A stretch of 63,134 nt of DNA, taken from the NCBI GenBank assembly GCA_024636555.1, contig JAGXGW010000010.1:1-63134 (forward strand), read 5' to 3'. This document shows, piece after piece, positions 56,366 through 63,134 of this stretch (position 1 is its first letter; each line of letters opens with the position of its first letter). This DNA comes from Paracoccaceae bacterium. Lineage in GTDB: Bacteria > Pseudomonadota > Alphaproteobacteria > Rhodobacterales > Rhodobacteraceae. The notes under the pieces are model-generated. The model ran no database searches. It was given only the letters and a program-made list of their open reading frames with translations, and was not told the origin of the DNA. The position numbers and the translations under genes are program-made.

Positions 56366-57856
56366 TTATTCGGCGGCTTTCAGCTGGAAGCCTTTTTCGA
56401 TCATGTCGGACGGGGCAACCGGATAGTCGCCCGAGAAACAGGCATCGCAATATTGCGGACATTGGTTGTTGCGGCCCTGCGCCTCGCCCGCGGCACGGTA
56501 GAGACCGTCGAGCGAGATGAACTTGAGGCTGTCCACCGCCAGATGCTGGCGCATTTCTTCTTCCGTCATCGTGGCGGCAAGCAACTTGTCGCGTTGCGGC
56601 GTGTCCACACCGTAGAAACAGGGCCATGCCGTGGGCGGCGAGGCGATCCGGAAATGGACCTCGGCCGCGCCTGCATCAAGGATCATCTCCTTGATCTTGC
56701 GGCTGGTCGTACCGCGCACCACCGAATCGTCCACCAGAATCACGCGTTTGCCACGGATCAGGGCGCGGTTCACGTTCAGCTTTAGGCGCACCCCCATGTT
56801 GCGGATGCTCTCTGTCGGCTCGATGAAGGTCCGGCCCATATACTGGTTGCGGATGATGCCCATGCCGTAGGGAATGCCGCTTTCATGGGCAAAACCGATG
56901 GCTGCAGGGGTGCCGCTGTCGGGCACGGGGCAGACAAGGTCAGCGTCCTGCGGCGCTTCGCGGGCCAGTTCCACGCCGATCTGGCGGCGCGTTTCATAGA
57001 CAGAGCGGCCCCCGATGATGCTGTCGGGGCGCGAGAAATAGACATGCTCGAAAATGCAGAAGCGTGGCGATTGGCGGCGGAACGGAAAACGGCTTTCCAG
57101 CCCGTTCTTCTCGTCGATCACCACCATCTCGCCGGGCTCGACCTCGCGGATGAACTCTGCTCCGATGATGTCGAGCGCGCAGGTCTCCGACGACAGCACC
57201 CAGCCGTCGGCCACCTTGCCCAGCACCAGCGGGCGCACGCCCAGCGGATCGCGCACGCCGATCAGTTTGGACCGGGTCATCGCGACGACGGAAAAGGCCC
57301 CTTCGACGCGACGCAGCGCATCTTCCATCCGTTCGGGAATGTTCTGCTGCAACGACCGCGCCATCAGGTGGATGATGCATTCGCTGTCGCTGCTGGACTG
57401 GAAGATCGAGCCGCGCTCGATCAACTCGCGGCGCAGGGCGATGGCGTTGGTAATGTTGCCGTTATGGGCGATGGCGGCACCGCCCATCGAAAACTCGCCG
57501 AAGAAGGGCTGCACGTCACGGATGACGGCACCTTTCGATCCGGCGGTGGAATAACGCACATGCCCGATGGCCAATGGGCCGGGCAGGGTCTGCATCAGAG
57601 TCTGCGAGGTGAAACTGTCGCGCACGTAGCCGAAGCGATGCGCCGAGTTGAACCCGTATTCGGGATGATGCGCGACGATCCCGCCCGCCTCCTGTCCGCG
57701 ATGCTGCAAGGCATGCAGGCCGAGGGCCACGAAATTGGCAGCATCCGTGACGCCAAGAACGCCGAAGACGCCGCATTCTTCATGCAGCTTGTCCTCGTCA
57801 TCGCTTCTGTAGGCGTCAAAGTCGAACGGATGGGCGGGGGGCATCAGTTTGGGCAA
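56366..57856 (-). CDS. purF: Amidophosphoribosyltransferase
   Basis: PurF makes 5-phosphoribosylamine from PRPP and glutamine, the first step of purine synthesis. The 496-residue protein has a propeptide ending before Cys28 (EECGVFGVLG), the Ntn nucleophile once processed, and the PRPP loop VILVDDSVVRGTTS. I place the start at TTG 57856 because GGAG is 6 bases upstream; ATG 57844 is too far from it. It ends in a Lys/Ala-rich tail. It is downstream of cvpA, the common cvpA-purF pair. Confidence 0.96.
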   Translation of the reverse strand: MPKLMPPAHPFDFDAYRSDDEDKLHEECGVFGVLGVTDAANFVALGLHALQHRGQEAGGIVAHHPEYGFNSAHRFGYVRDSFTSQTLMQTLPGPLAIGHVRYSTAGSKGAVIRDVQPFFGEFSMGGAAIAHNGNITNAIALRRELIERGSIFQSSSDSECIIHLMARSLQQNIPERMEDALRRVEGAFSVVAMTRSKLIGVRDPLGVRPLVLGKVADGWVLSSETCALDIIGAEFIREVEPGEMVVIDEKNGLESRFPFRRQSPRFCIFEHVYFSRPDSIIGGRSVYETRRQIGVELAREAPQDADLVCPVPDSGTPAAIGFAHESGIPYGMGIIRNQYMGRTFIEPTESIRNMGVRLKLNVNRALIRGKRVILVDDSVVRGTTSRKIKEMILDAGAAEVHFRIASPPTAWPCFYGVDTPQRDKLLAATMTEEEMRQHLAVDSLKFISLDGLYRAAGEAQGRNNQCPQYCDACFSGDYPVAPSDMIEKGFQLKAAE

Positions 57857-57981
57857 GGCAGGCTCCGAATCCGAATGGCATCGCTTTGCCCCTCATACGG
57901 GGTCACAGCGGGCGTGTCACGAAAGGATCACAAATAACCGAAGGCATACGGACACAACTTTGCGACGGGATGCAATTCCGC

Positions 57982-58542
57982 TCAGTTCGCGGCTGCACAG
58001 ACGCCGACGAGGTTCTCGTATTGCTGCGCGATCCAGCCCAAAGCCTCGTCCGGGTTGCGCTCTGCGATCTGTCCGGTGAGATTGGCGAAAACGCGGGCCG
58101 AACGGCTGTCGTCGATCATCGCGATATCTTGCGCGCTGACGATGGTGTCATAGGCAAAGAAGGCCACGGCCACCAGCAGGATGCCGCGCACGACCCCGAA
58201 GATGAAACCCGCGCCCTGATCCACACCGCCCAGAACCGAGCGTTGCACAAAGCTTGAAAACAGCGGGGTGAACAACGAGGCGATGACAAGCGCCAGTGCG
58301 AAGACGACACCGAAGGCGGCAATGATGGTCAGCTCGCAGCTATCCGCGATCATCGGCCCGATCATCGGGATTTCCTTGATCAGCGGTTGCACCGTGGGGG
58401 CAAAGAGAAAGGCCACGAAGGCGGCAGCGATCCAGCCAGCAATCGCCAGCGCTTCGCGCACGAAACCGCGGCTATAGGCCAGCAGCGCCGAGACCACGAT
58501 GATCGCGGCAACCACGCCATCAATGAGGGTAAAGCCGTCCAT
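57982..58542 (-). CDS. cvpA: CvpA family membrane protein
   Basis: This 186-residue protein has four TM helices with the family start FTLIDGVVAAIIVVSALLAY and SRGFVREALAIAGWI. CvpA proteins are needed for colicin V production in E. coli and are linked to envelope functions; the mechanism is unsettled. ATG 58542 is used; the 14-residue extension upstream is Arg-rich and unlike the family. It precedes purF as in many proteobacteria. Confidence 0.92.
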   Translation of the reverse strand: MDGFTLIDGVVAAIIVVSALLAYSRGFVREALAIAGWIAAAFVAFLFAPTVQPLIKEIPMIGPMIADSCELTIIAAFGVVFALALVIASLFTPLFSSFVQRSVLGGVDQGAGFIFGVVRGILLVAVAFFAYDTIVSAQDIAMIDDSRSARVFANLTGQIAERNPDEALGWIAQQYENLVGVCAAAN

Positions 58543-58605
58543 GTATCGTCCCGTTCCTTGCCGCCAAGCGCATCCACGCCGCATAGTTCATCCGACCGTC
58601 AGGCG

Positions 58606-59970
58606 CTAGCCTGCACCGAACACTTCTCCCACGAAAGAGGTCAGATCGCCCATCCGTGTCAGTTTCATACCGCTATCACCACCCGGTTTGCCGCCGGAAG
58701 GTGCAATCGCCGCTGTGAAACCAAGTTTTTGCGCTTCTTTCAACCTGTTTTCGGTCTGGCTGACCGGGCGTAGCGCCCCTGACAGGCTGATTTCGCCGAA
58801 AACCACCGTTTCCGGCGGTAAGGGTTTGTCCTCGCGCGCGCTGAGCAAGGCTGCGGCCACGGCCAGATCGGCGGCAGGTTCGCTGACCTTCATGCCGCCT
58901 GCGACGTTCAGATAAACATCCATACCGGCAAACGGGATACCGCAGCGCGCCTCCAGCACGGCAAGGATCATCGCAAGGCGTCCGCCATCCCAGCCCACGA
59001 CCGAGCGGCGCGGCTGGCTGTGCGGCGAGGGGGCGACCAGCGCCTGAAACTCGACCAGCAGCGGGCGCGTACCCTCGACACCGGCAAAGACCACCGATCC
59101 GGGGCTGGGTTCCCCGCGTTCGGACAAAAACAGCGCCGAAGGGTTCAGCACCTCGGCCAGCCCCGCGCCCGTCATCTCGAAGACGCCGATCTCGTCGGCG
59201 GGGCCAAAACGGTTCTTGACCGCGCGCAGGATGCGGAACTGGTGGCCGCGCTCGCCCTCGAAATAGAGCACGGTATCGACCATATGCTCCACAACGCGGG
59301 GGCCGGCGATCTGCCCGTCCTTGGTGACATGGCCCACCAGAATGACCGACATGTCGCGCCGTTTGGCGAATGTCGTCAGCTCATGCGCGGCCGCGCGCAC
59401 CTGGCTGACGGAGCCGGGGGCGCTGTCGACATTGTCGGCCCACATCGTCTGGATCGAATCGATTACCGCGAGTTGCGGCTTTTCCGTCTCCAGCGTGGTC
59501 AGGATGTCACGCAGATTGGTGGCGGCGGCCAGTTGCACCGGCGCATCCGCCAGCCCCAGCCGCTGGGCGCGCATCCGGACCTGCGCCGAGGCTTCCTCGC
59601 CCGAGACATAGATGGTCTTCAGCCCCGCCTGCGCGAACCGTGCCGCAGCCTGCAACAGCAGGGTGGATTTGCCGATACCCGGATCACCACCCACAAGAAT
59701 GGCGCTCGACGGCACTAGCCCGCCGCCCAGAACGCGGTCCAGCTCGGAGATGCCGGAATTGGTGCGCGGTGGCGGGGCTTCCTCGGTGGTCAGATCGGTC
59801 AGGCGGATCGGTGCGCCGCGCCTTGCGCCAAGCGATTTTGACGCGGGACCAGCCGAAAGAGGCGTTTCCTCGACAATCGTGTTCCACGCGCCGCACGCGT
59901 CGCAGCGCCCGGACCATTTGCCGAAGGATGCGCCGCAGGCGTTGCAGGTGAAACTGTTGGATTTTGCCAT
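58606..59970 (-). CDS. radA: DNA repair protein RadA
   Basis: RadA is a DnaB-like branch-migration helicase in recombination. The 454-residue protein has an N-terminal zinc finger (C9, C12, C23, C26), Walker A GGDPGIGKST, the RadA-specific KNRFG (in AVKNRFGPADE), and a C-terminal Lon-protease-like domain (from about residue 300). Start ATG 59970; the longer open frame to 60132 crosses the neighbouring gene. No damage. Confidence 0.96.
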   Translation of the reverse strand: MAKSNSFTCNACGASFGKWSGRCDACGAWNTIVEETPLSAGPASKSLGARRGAPIRLTDLTTEEAPPPRTNSGISELDRVLGGGLVPSSAILVGGDPGIGKSTLLLQAAARFAQAGLKTIYVSGEEASAQVRMRAQRLGLADAPVQLAAATNLRDILTTLETEKPQLAVIDSIQTMWADNVDSAPGSVSQVRAAAHELTTFAKRRDMSVILVGHVTKDGQIAGPRVVEHMVDTVLYFEGERGHQFRILRAVKNRFGPADEIGVFEMTGAGLAEVLNPSALFLSERGEPSPGSVVFAGVEGTRPLLVEFQALVAPSPHSQPRRSVVGWDGGRLAMILAVLEARCGIPFAGMDVYLNVAGGMKVSEPAADLAVAAALLSAREDKPLPPETVVFGEISLSGALRPVSQTENRLKEAQKLGFTAAIAPSGGKPGGDSGMKLTRMGDLTSFVGEVFGAG

Positions 59971-60001
59971 GCCGGCTTGATGCCCCAGAGTGCGCGCCGG
60001 G

Positions 60002-60487
60002 TCAAACGCCCTTTGCGCCCGCGGGCCTGTGCCGGATCGAATTTGCAGACCACAGGCTGATCCCGAGCGAGACGAGAATGCAGGCAGTAAAGAGGTAAAG
60101 CCCCCATGCCACCTCGATCCGGCCGACGCCAAGGCTTTTGGCTGTCACGATATAAAGCGCGATCAGGAAGATGTCGGCCATCGCCAGCTTGCCCATCAGT
60201 GTCACGACGGGCAGCAGCCTCCGACCGAGCAGTTCAAAATGGATCAAGGCCAGCGCGACCGTCTTCAGCATCGGCGCGACCAGCGCGAAGAATGTGACGA
60301 CCAGCGCCAGAAACACGTCCTGCTGCCACAGGCTCTGCAAACCGGAGATGACCGAGATTTCCTCCACACGGAAAAACGGCAGCAGTTGAGCACGCAGCAG
60401 CGGCGCGAACCATGCCAGCGGGAACAGCACCACCAGCGCAAGATTGCCCGCCACCAGCAGCGGATGCGCCGCGAAGCGGGCAGTCAT
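60002..60487 (-). CDS. Paraquat-inducible protein A-like membrane protein
   Basis: This 161-residue protein has four TM helices of the PqiA type (PLAWFAPLLRAQLLPFF and LWQQDVFLALVVTFFAL are characteristic). E. coli PqiA has a tandem form with CxxC zinc sites; those Cys are absent here. ATG 60487 is used; a GTG at 60493 would overlap the upstream stop. The role is probably lipid or envelope trafficking, by analogy with Pqi/Yeb systems. It is 3 bases from the preceding gene. Confidence 0.82.
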   Translation of the reverse strand: MTARFAAHPLLVAGNLALVVLFPLAWFAPLLRAQLLPFFRVEEISVISGLQSLWQQDVFLALVVTFFALVAPMLKTVALALIHFELLGRRLLPVVTLMGKLAMADIFLIALYIVTAKSLGVGRIEVAWGLYLFTACILVSLGISLWSANSIRHRPAGAKGV

Positions 60488-60489
60488 GG

Positions 60490-60879
60490 TCACTGGGACA
60501 GAAGCCACAGCAGAAACAGCGCCGAGACGAGCAGGCCGTGCAGCGCGTCCAGCACCGGCCAGCGGCGACCGGTTGCGAAGGCCGAGATCGCCAGCGGCAC
60601 CGAGGCCGCCAGTGCCATCGCCATCCCGCCGCCCGCATTGGCCACCGCATAGGCAAATTGCGCCACGGACCCGCCTGATAGGCCCAGCATCGGCGGGCCA
60701 AACCGCGCGATGATCCCCGCCAGCGCAATCACGATGGTGAGCAGGGCGAAGATGCGGGCCGGACCCGTGGCGATGATCGCGCGGAGCACGGCAAGCAGCA
60801 GCACGACCGGCAGGTAGAATGTGGTCTTCAATGCCAGATAGGTCAGCAGGATCGGGTTCGGTTCAAAAAATGCATTCAT
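60490..60879 (-). CDS. Small membrane protein, unknown function
   Basis: This 129-residue protein has about four TM helices (YLALKTTFYLPVVLLLAVL, then IFALLTIVIALAGIIARF, a Gly-rich AVANAGGGMAMALAAS, and the tail ALFLLWLLSQ). I do not recognise the family. It is tightly coupled to the PqiA-like gene (3-base gap, GTGACCATG junction), so both may form one envelope unit. Start ATG 60879. Confidence 0.7.
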   Translation of the reverse strand: MNAFFEPNPILLTYLALKTTFYLPVVLLLAVLRAIIATGPARIFALLTIVIALAGIIARFGPPMLGLSGGSVAQFAYAVANAGGGMAMALAASVPLAISAFATGRRWPVLDALHGLLVSALFLLWLLSQ

Positions 60880-61077
60880 CGGACAGCCTATCTCGGGTCG
60901 GTTGCGCGGCTTTGACTGAACCGAACCATAAGGCAAGCACCGTAAACGTCCGTTTGCGCTACCGGACCTGCGCAGTTGAGCACACCGTCATGCCATTGCG
61001 CAACACTTCCGGCACCCGCGCGCGCCACGGATTTGGCGCGTTTGTCGCCGCCGCGCAATTGGCGGCACGGGCGTGGC

Positions 61078-62121
61078 TCATCCCCCGGCATAGCGCCGCA
61101 GATAACGGTTGCCCAAGGCGGTCAGCATCTCGTAGCCGATGCTGCCTGCCAGATCGGCCAGCGTATCGACGGTCTGGATGTGGTTCAAAAGCTCTAGCGC
61201 CGCCGGTTCCTCATCCAGATGCGTGATATCGACGGTGATCAGATCCATCGAGATCCGCCCGCGCACGGGGCAGGGCGTATCGCCCGCGTAAAGCTGCAGG
61301 TCACCCGACATGATCCGGTGGATGCCGTCGGCATAGCCCGCCGCAACGGTCGCCAGTTTGGTCGCGGCAGGGGCGGTCCAGGCATTGCCGTAACCCACGG
61401 TCTCGCCCGGCTCCAGCATCCGTGTCTGGATCACCGGCAGGCTGACATGGGCCACCGCCTGCGCCTCCGAGAACGGCGCGCCGCCATAAAGGCCAATGCC
61501 GGGGCGGGTGAGATCGAAATGATACTCCGGCCCCATGAGGATACCGCCCGTCGCCGCAAGCGAGCGGGGCACGTCCAGCCCGTCGGTCATGGCGCGGAAA
61601 CTGGCAAGCTGTGCGGCATTCATCGGATGGTCGGGCGTGTCGGCGCAGGCCAGATGCGACATCAGCAGCGTGATGTTCTGCTCCAGCGCGATATCGCGCA
61701 GCGCCGCCCATTCGGCAGGCTCCATGCCCAGACGGTTCATGCCGCTGTCAAGCTGCACCCCGAACGGATGACCCGGCAACGCCTCGACATGGCGCAGCAT
61801 CTGGTCGATGGAATTGATCATCGGCACCAGTTGCAGGTCGTTGATCCGGTCGGTATCGCCCGGCATATGGCCGGAAAAGACGTTGATTTCAGGCCCCGGC
61901 CCCAAAGCCTCGCGCAGTTCCGCGGCCTCTTCCGTCAAAGCCACGAAAAACCGCCGCGCCCCCGCACGCGCCAGCGCCCGCGCGACGCGGCCCGCGCCCA
62001 GCCCGTAGGCCTCCGCCTTGATCACGGCTGCGGTTTGCACACCTGCACCAGAGGCGGCGTCAAGCGCGCGCCAGTTGGCAACAAGAGCATCAAGATCGAT
62101 CGTTAAAGTCGGTGCTGTCAT
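61078..62121 (-). CDS. alr: Alanine racemase
   Basis: Alr interconverts L- and D-alanine for peptidoglycan. The 347-residue PLP enzyme has its lysine in [12 protein letters not shown] (Lys35; the usual Asn is Glu), SGMNRLGM, and the second-base region ETVGYGNAW (Tyr). Length is slightly shorter than E. coli Alr (359). It follows dnaB, the usual order, but a repeat pair and hairpin separate them. Confidence 0.95.
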   Translation of the reverse strand: MTAPTLTIDLDALVANWRALDAASGAGVQTAAVIKAEAYGLGAGRVARALARAGARRFFVALTEEAAELREALGPGPEINVFSGHMPGDTDRINDLQLVPMINSIDQMLRHVEALPGHPFGVQLDSGMNRLGMEPAEWAALRDIALEQNITLLMSHLACADTPDHPMNAAQLASFRAMTDGLDVPRSLAATGGILMGPEYHFDLTRPGIGLYGGAPFSEAQAVAHVSLPVIQTRMLEPGETVGYGNAWTAPAATKLATVAAGYADGIHRIMSGDLQLYAGDTPCPVRGRISMDLITVDITHLDEEPAALELLNHIQTVDTLADLAGSIGYEMLTALGNRYLRRYAGG

Positions 62122-62195
62122 GGCGCCGTTGTGGCATGCCGCGCACCAAGGTCAAGACCAAAACAGCCCGCGCGCTGCCGGCTGGCGGCGGCTAT

Positions 62196-62216
62196 GGATA
62201 TTTTTTGCAAGAAGAA
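62196..62216 (+). repeat. Intergenic 21-bp repeat, copy 8
   Basis: This is an exact copy of the family pattern, plus orientation, in the dnaB-alr gap. It forms an inverted pair with copy 9, so the two can fold a long stem (62196-62259) in minus-strand RNA. Confidence 0.75.
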
Positions 62217-62238
62217 ACAACCAAGGCAGGCGCGCTGC

Positions 62239-62259
62239 TTCTTCTTGCAGCAAGTATCC
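62239..62259 (-). repeat. Intergenic 21-bp repeat, copy 9
   Basis: Minus orientation; one mismatch (C for T in the TATTT part). It is preceded, in the dnaB direction, by a GC hairpin (62283-62299), giving the order stop-hairpin-repeat seen at copy 1. Confidence 0.7.
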
Positions 62260-62282
62260 TCGGGGGGAGTCCCATAGGGACG

Positions 62283-62299
62283 GGGGGCGGACAGCCCCC
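62283..62299 (-). terminator. GC hairpin downstream of dnaB
   Basis: GGGGGC-GGACA-GCCCCC forms a 6-bp stem 12 bases after the dnaB stop. Together with the paired repeats at 62196-62259 it probably ends the dnaB transcript, although a U-tract is weak. Confidence 0.55.
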
Positions 62300-62310
62300 T
62301 TGAGGCGCGG

Positions 62311-63134
62311 TCAGAAACCCACGTCTTCGCCGCCGCCCTGTTGCCAGGGTTTGACCAGATTGCCGAACCGCGTGAAGCGCCCCTCGAAGCTCAGTTCGAC
62401 CGTGCCGATGGGGCCGTGGCGCTGCTTGCCGATGACAACCTCGGCCTTGCCGTGCAGACGCTCCATCTCGGCCTGCCATGTCGCCATCTTTTCCAGCTCG
62501 TGATCGCCCGGCTTTTCGCGTTCCTTGTAATATTCCTCGCGGAACACGAACATCACCACATCGGCATCCTGTTCGATCGAGCCGGATTCGCGCAGGTCGC
62601 TCAGTTGCGGGCGTTTGTCCTCGCGGCTTTCCACCTGACGGCTGAGCTGCGAGAGCGCGATCACGGGGATGTTGAGTTCCTTGGCGATGGCCTTGAGGCC
62701 CATCGTGATCTCGGAAATCTCGTTCACGCGGTTCTCGTTCTTGCCCGCGCCGCGCACCAGTTCAGATAATCCACGATCAGCACATCAAGGCCGTGCGTCC
62801 GCTTGAGACGCCGTGCGCGGGCGGCAAGCTGGCTGATCGGCAGGGCGGGTGTGTCGTCGATAAAGAGCGGGCAGGCTTCCAGCGACTTGGCAGCCTCGAC
62901 GAAGCGGCGGAACTCGGTCTCGGTCATGTCGCCGCGCCGGATCTGTTCGCTGGGCACTTCCGACGCTTCCGACAGGATACGCGCGGCCAATTGCTCGGCG
63001 CTCATCTCGAGGCTGTAGAAGCCCACGACTCCGCCGTTGACCGCCCCTTCGGTGCCGTCGTGTAAGGTGCCCTTCTTGTAGGCCTTGGCGATGTTGTAGG
63101 CGATGTTGGTCGCCAGCGACGTCTTGCCCATGGA
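62311..63134 (-). pseudogene. dnaB: Replicative helicase DnaB, partial, frame broken near 62761
   Basis: The C-terminal RecA-like domain of DnaB is present: Walker A end MGKTSLATN at the right edge, Walker B LIVDYL, and [18 protein letters not shown]. The 5' part lies beyond the window. Near 62761 the frame breaks: [10 protein letters not shown] in one frame should be [17 protein letters not shown], and the latter continues in the next frame to 62311. Inserting one base (CTGAACTGG to CTGCAACTGG, minus strand) restores it. DnaB is essential, so a base-call error is likely. Confidence 0.88.

Overview
The window is a chromosomal segment from an alphaproteobacterium, most likely Rhodobacteraceae (roseobacter group). 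The evidence is high GC, a nuo operon with small extra genes in the arrangement known from Rhodobacter/Paracoccus relatives, a long-tailed NuoE, a stand-alone Hint-domain protein, a leucine-degradation operon, and an intergenic repeat of the kind common in roseobacter genomes. No tRNA, rRNA, CRISPR array, prophage or insertion sequence was seen. It is core-genome-like DNA, not an island.

Layout. 1-4230 (minus): glmU-glmS for UDP-GlcNAc synthesis, then an AlkD-like DNA repair gene. 4360-6304 (plus): a phosphoglycolate-phosphatase-like HAD enzyme and a DegT-family aminotransferase. 6355-6753 (minus): a BLUF blue-light sensor. 6965-16099 (plus): a leucine/isovalerate catabolic operon (ivd, small membrane ORF, acyl-CoA synthetase, mccB, mccA, GST, hmgL, liuC) behind a promoter with a palindromic operator. 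16421-37438 (plus): all 14 nuo genes of complex I, interleaved with about eight accessory ORFs, many of them lipoproteins or membrane proteins, then birA, coaX and an RNase J-like gene. 37462-39455: a TetR repressor divergent from two membrane-protein genes. 39527-46937 (minus): rhlE, two tandem related glycosyltransferases, prfC and a Hint-domain protein. 47145-52116 (plus): an atypical SDR, an ABC ATPase, tatABC and a DUF815-type ATPase. 52154-63134 (minus): nlpD-like, pcm, surE, SDR, small ORF, purF, cvpA, radA, two membrane proteins, alr, and dnaB running off the end.

The leucine operon converts isovaleryl-CoA to acetyl-CoA and acetoacetate. Its biotin enzyme (MccA) would be charged by the BirA encoded at the end of the nuo operon. 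Complex I then oxidises the NADH produced.

Four conserved genes have broken reading frames: glmU (1-base insertion), the acyl-CoA synthetase (TGA), mccA (TAG) and dnaB (1-base deletion). glmU and dnaB are normally essential, so sequence error is the simplest explanation for at least those two.

The least-explained signals are a 21-bp intergenic repeat (nine copies, often beside GC hairpins), the exported/membrane accessory genes inside the nuo operon with a GVGPK domain present in two adjacent genes, and the TetR/two-membrane-protein unit with a three-half-site operator and a probably leaderless repressor mRNA.
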